From VRUE01 sp963805475 (lineage in GTDB: Bacteria > Actinomycetota > Thermoleophilia > Solirubrobacterales > 70-9): DNA of 64,000 nucleotides. Location of the stretch: the NCBI GenBank assembly GCA_963805475.1, contig CAWDUO010000008.1, positions 124,001 to 188,000 of the forward strand, read 5' to 3'. Positions within the stretch are counted from its first letter, which is position 1, and the number at the start of each line of letters is the position of its first letter. This document shows positions 62,286 through 64,000 of this stretch, piece by piece. A program made the translations under genes and the position numbers. The notes below the pieces were generated by a model, which had not been told where the DNA came from, made no database searches, and saw only the letters and a program-made list of their open reading frames with translations.

Positions 62286-63578
62286 GTGGACGACAAGGCA
62301 AAGATCTGGGTTGAAGGTGGAGCTGGGGGAAACGGGTGCGTCAGCTTCAGGCGGGAGGCGCATGTTCCTCGTGGCGGGCCCGACGGGGGGGACGGGGGGC
62401 ATGGGGGGGATGTGGTGCTCGTCTGCGATTCGTCGCGGCGGGATCTGGGGGCGTTGCGGGGGAGCCGGCACTTCCGGGCCGGGCGGGGGAGGCACGGACA
62501 GGGGGCGAACAAGCACGGGGCGCGCGGGGAGGACCTGGCGATCCCGGTGCCGGCGGGGACGCAGGCGGAGGCGGTGGACGGGAGCCGGGTCGATCTGATC
62601 GAGGTCGCGCAGCGGGCGGTCGTCGCGCACGGCGGGCGCGGGGGGCACGGGAACAAGCGGTTCGCGACCTCGACCCGGCAGGCGCCGCGCTTCGCCGAGC
62701 AGGGGACCTCCGGCGAGCAGGGCTGGATCGAGGTGCGGCTGAAGCTGCTGGCGGACGTCGGGTTGGTGGGGCTGCCGAACGCCGGCAAGTCCTCGCTGCT
62801 GGGGCGGCTGACGCGGGCGGAGCCGAAGGTGGGCGACTACCCGTTCACGACCCTCTCACCGGTGCTGGGGACGATCGAGGGCGATGACCGGCAGGCGGTC
62901 CTCGCCGACATTCCGGGGCTGATCGAGGGCGCCGCCGAGGGCGCGGGGCTCGGCCATGAGTTCCTCGCCCACGTCGAGCGCTGCGCGGTGCTCGTCCACC
63001 TGGTCGACCTGGCGCCGCTGGAGGGCGAGCCGGAGGCGAGCTACCGGGCAGTGCGGGAGGAGCTCGTCGCCTACGGGGCGGGGCTGGAGCGCCTGCCGGA
63101 GATCGTCGTGCTGTCGAAGCGCGACCTGCTGCCGGGCGAGGAGGTCGAGCGGCGGCTCGCCGAGTGGCAGGGCCGGCTCGGCGACCGGGCGGTCGACGTG
63201 CTCGCGATCTCCTCGGCCACCGGCGAGGGCCTCGGCGAGCTGCGAAACCGCATCTTCAGCTGTTCCTTTTCCCCTCATAACGGGGGAAAGGAACAGCTGA
63301 ACGAGGGAGGGGGCGAGTTCGAGGCCGAGCACCGGGTGTACCGCCCGGTCGGCGAGGGCGGTTACACGGTTGAGCGCGAGCCCGACGGCGGCTTCCGCGT
63401 GCTCGGCCGCGGCGTCGAGCTGCTCTTCGAGCGCCACGACCTCAAAAACGAAGAGGCGCTCGCCTACCTCGAGCAGCGCCTCAACGAGATCGGCGTGATC
63501 GCGGCGCTGCAAAAGGCGGGCTTCGAGCCGGGCGACGACGTGCGCGTCGGCGAGCACGAGTTCGAGCTTCACCCGTAG
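62286..63578 (+). CDS. obgE: GTPase ObgE/CgtA with palindromic insert
   Basis: 430 residues. Gly-rich Obg domain, then the GTPase domain: G1 GLPNAGKSS, G2 YPFTTLSP, G3 DIPGLIEGA, G4 SKRDL, G5 SSATGEG, and a C-terminal OCT domain (about 350-430, VYRPVGEGGYTV...). Ribosome assembly and stress GTPase. GTG 62286. Between G5 and OCT about 16 residues (FSCSFSPHNGGKEQLN, about 324-339) are encoded by a palindrome at 63255-63301. Upstream half is very G-rich on the sense strand. Confidence 0.97.
   Translation: MDDKAKIWVEGGAGGNGCVSFRREAHVPRGGPDGGDGGHGGDVVLVCDSSRRDLGALRGSRHFRAGRGRHGQGANKHGARGEDLAIPVPAGTQAEAVDGSRVDLIEVAQRAVVAHGGRGGHGNKRFATSTRQAPRFAEQGTSGEQGWIEVRLKLLADVGLVGLPNAGKSSLLGRLTRAEPKVGDYPFTTLSPVLGTIEGDDRQAVLADIPGLIEGAAEGAGLGHEFLAHVERCAVLVHLVDLAPLEGEPEASYRAVREELVAYGAGLERLPEIVVLSKRDLLPGEEVERRLAEWQGRLGDRAVDVLAISSATGEGLGELRNRIFSCSFSPHNGGKEQLNEGGGEFEAEHRVYRPVGEGGYTVEREPDGGFRVLGRGVELLFERHDLKNEEALAYLEQRLNEIGVIAALQKAGFEPGDDVRVGEHEFELHP
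63255..63301. repeat. In-frame palindromic element E in obgE
   Basis: TTCAGCTGTTCCTTTTCCCC (63255-63274) and GGGGGAAAGGAACAGCTGAA (63282-63301) are 20-base arms with one T:G wobble and a 7-base loop TCATAAC. The arm shares CTGTTCCTTT and the loop ATAAC with element B read on its coding strand. It is translated in a frame different from element B. Confidence 0.9.
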
Positions 63579-63599
63579 AGGTGGTCGGTCAGGACGGCC

Positions 63600-63708
63600 C
63601 GGGGGTGTCCCTCCCGCTTGCTGGGTTTTTCGCCTGGGGAGCTTGCGGCCGTCCGAGATCGTGGTTGGTGCGAAAAACGGACGCCGCTGCGCGGGAGGGA
63701 CACCCCCG
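63600..63708. repeat. Long compound inverted repeat F between obgE and proB
   Basis: An 18-base outer pair starts with CGGGGGTGTCCCTCCCGC (63600-63617) and ends at 63691-63708. A 9-base inner pair GTTTTTCGC/GCGAAAAAC lies at 63625-63633 and 63670-63678. It fills the gap between the convergent stop codons of obgE and proB and could act as a bidirectional terminator; its size and two-part stem are unusual for that. Confidence 0.85.
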
Positions 63709-63730
63709 ACCCGTCCAAGTCGGGGCGTTC

Positions 63731-64000
63731 CTACAGGAGGACGAAGCGATCGCGATGAATTACCTCGTCGGCGGCGTGCGGCAGTCGCTCTCGTACCTGT
63801 GCGCTTCTCAGGCCCAACACCTGAGAGAGCTCCGTGGCCGAGTAGTCGACGATGCCCTTACCGATCACGGAGCCGTTTACGGTGACCTCGACCGCATCGC
63901 CGACCTCGAAGCTGCCGTCGACTCCGGTGATTCCCACTGGCAGGAGGCTGGATCCGCTTTCCCGCAGGACCTGGGCGGCGCCTTCGTCGACGGTGAGCTG
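63731..64000 (-). CDS. proB: Glutamate 5-kinase, C-terminal part (cut by window edge)
   Basis: The minus strand runs from the window edge to TAG at 63731 and gives the last 89 residues. LTVDEGAAQVLRESG and LLPVGITGVDGSFEVGDAVEV are the C-terminal PUA domain of ProB, which makes glutamyl-5-phosphate for proline. The kinase domain lies beyond the window. The order obgE-proB is a common one, though here the two are convergent. Confidence 0.9.
   Translation of the reverse strand, partial: QLTVDEGAAQVLRESGSSLLPVGITGVDGSFEVGDAVEVTVNGSVIGKGIVDYSATELSQVLGLRSAQVRERLPHAADEVIHRDRFVLL

Overview
The window looks like chromosomal DNA of a high-GC actinobacterium, most likely of the Thermoleophilia/Solirubrobacterales type. 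The grounds are very high GC, an actinobacterial-style gene set (ECF41 sigma factor, DUF4333 lipoprotein, DUF1015 protein), the order mreB-mreC-mreD-mrdA-rodA followed by rng-rplU-rpmA-obgE facing proB, and many genes whose start codon lies only 4-13 bases after a TAnnnT -10 box, so that transcripts are leaderless or nearly so. The lineage is an inference from sequence style. No phage, insertion sequence or CRISPR array was seen.

Layout. 1-4.6 kb: a cytochrome c lipoprotein (cut by the window edge), a CBS-pair protein, and a minus-strand operon that looks like cytochrome c oxidase subunits II and I, heme O synthase and two small membrane proteins. The two oxidase subunits have lost nearly all metal ligands and proton-channel residues. 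4.6-8.2 kb: PAP2-type membrane phosphatase, flippase-like membrane protein, thioredoxin reductase, GreA. 8.3-13.5 kb: a beta-oxidation-like operon (thiolase, class IV aminotransferase, acyl-CoA dehydrogenase, enoyl-CoA hydratase, 3-hydroxyacyl-CoA dehydrogenase). 13.5-18.2 kb: peroxiredoxin, Nudix hydrolase, SDR, cobalamin adenosyltransferase and a DUF1015 protein. 18.3-22 kb: tRNA-Pro, a PIN-domain toxin-antitoxin pair, and an ECF41 sigma factor coupled to an FAD oxidoreductase behind an ECF41-type promoter. 22-28.3 kb: MsrA, a large membrane protein, tRNA-Arg, a DEAD-box helicase, membrane proteins, tRNA-His. 28.4-36.9 kb: exported propeller and SUMF1-fold proteins, a lipoprotein, a methyltransferase, a second PIN toxin-antitoxin pair, a PrxQ-like protein, a sulfatase. 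36.9-41.5 kb: FMN hydroxyacid dehydrogenase, lipoprotein hydrolase, two small winged-helix regulators, GH15 hydrolase. 41.5-51.7 kb: housekeeping run tig-clpP-clpX-valS-folC-ndk-maf. 51.7-54 kb: hybrid histidine kinase and HD-GYP response regulator. 54.2-64 kb: rod-shape operon, RNase G, ribosomal proteins L21 and L27, ObgE, and the 3' end of proB.

Two themes stand out. First, the oxidase-like operon keeps the fold signatures of CtaC and CtaD but lacks the CuA, CuB, heme a3, D-channel and K-channel residues, so it cannot be an ordinary oxygen reductase. Second, a family of palindromic elements sharing the arm TTCnnCTGTTCCTTT, and/or a core TTTGTCnGG...AGCGC...ACAnAA, sits both between genes and in frame inside three genes (hydroxyacyl-CoA dehydrogenase, folC, obgE), much like the protein-coding palindromic elements known from Rickettsia.

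Two genes (maf and a seven-repeat propeller) carry single-base frameshifts that could be real or assembly errors. Three genes in tightly coupled pairs (Nudix, folC, maf) have no ordinary start codon where similarity begins and appear to start at CTG or ATA overlapping the upstream stop codon.
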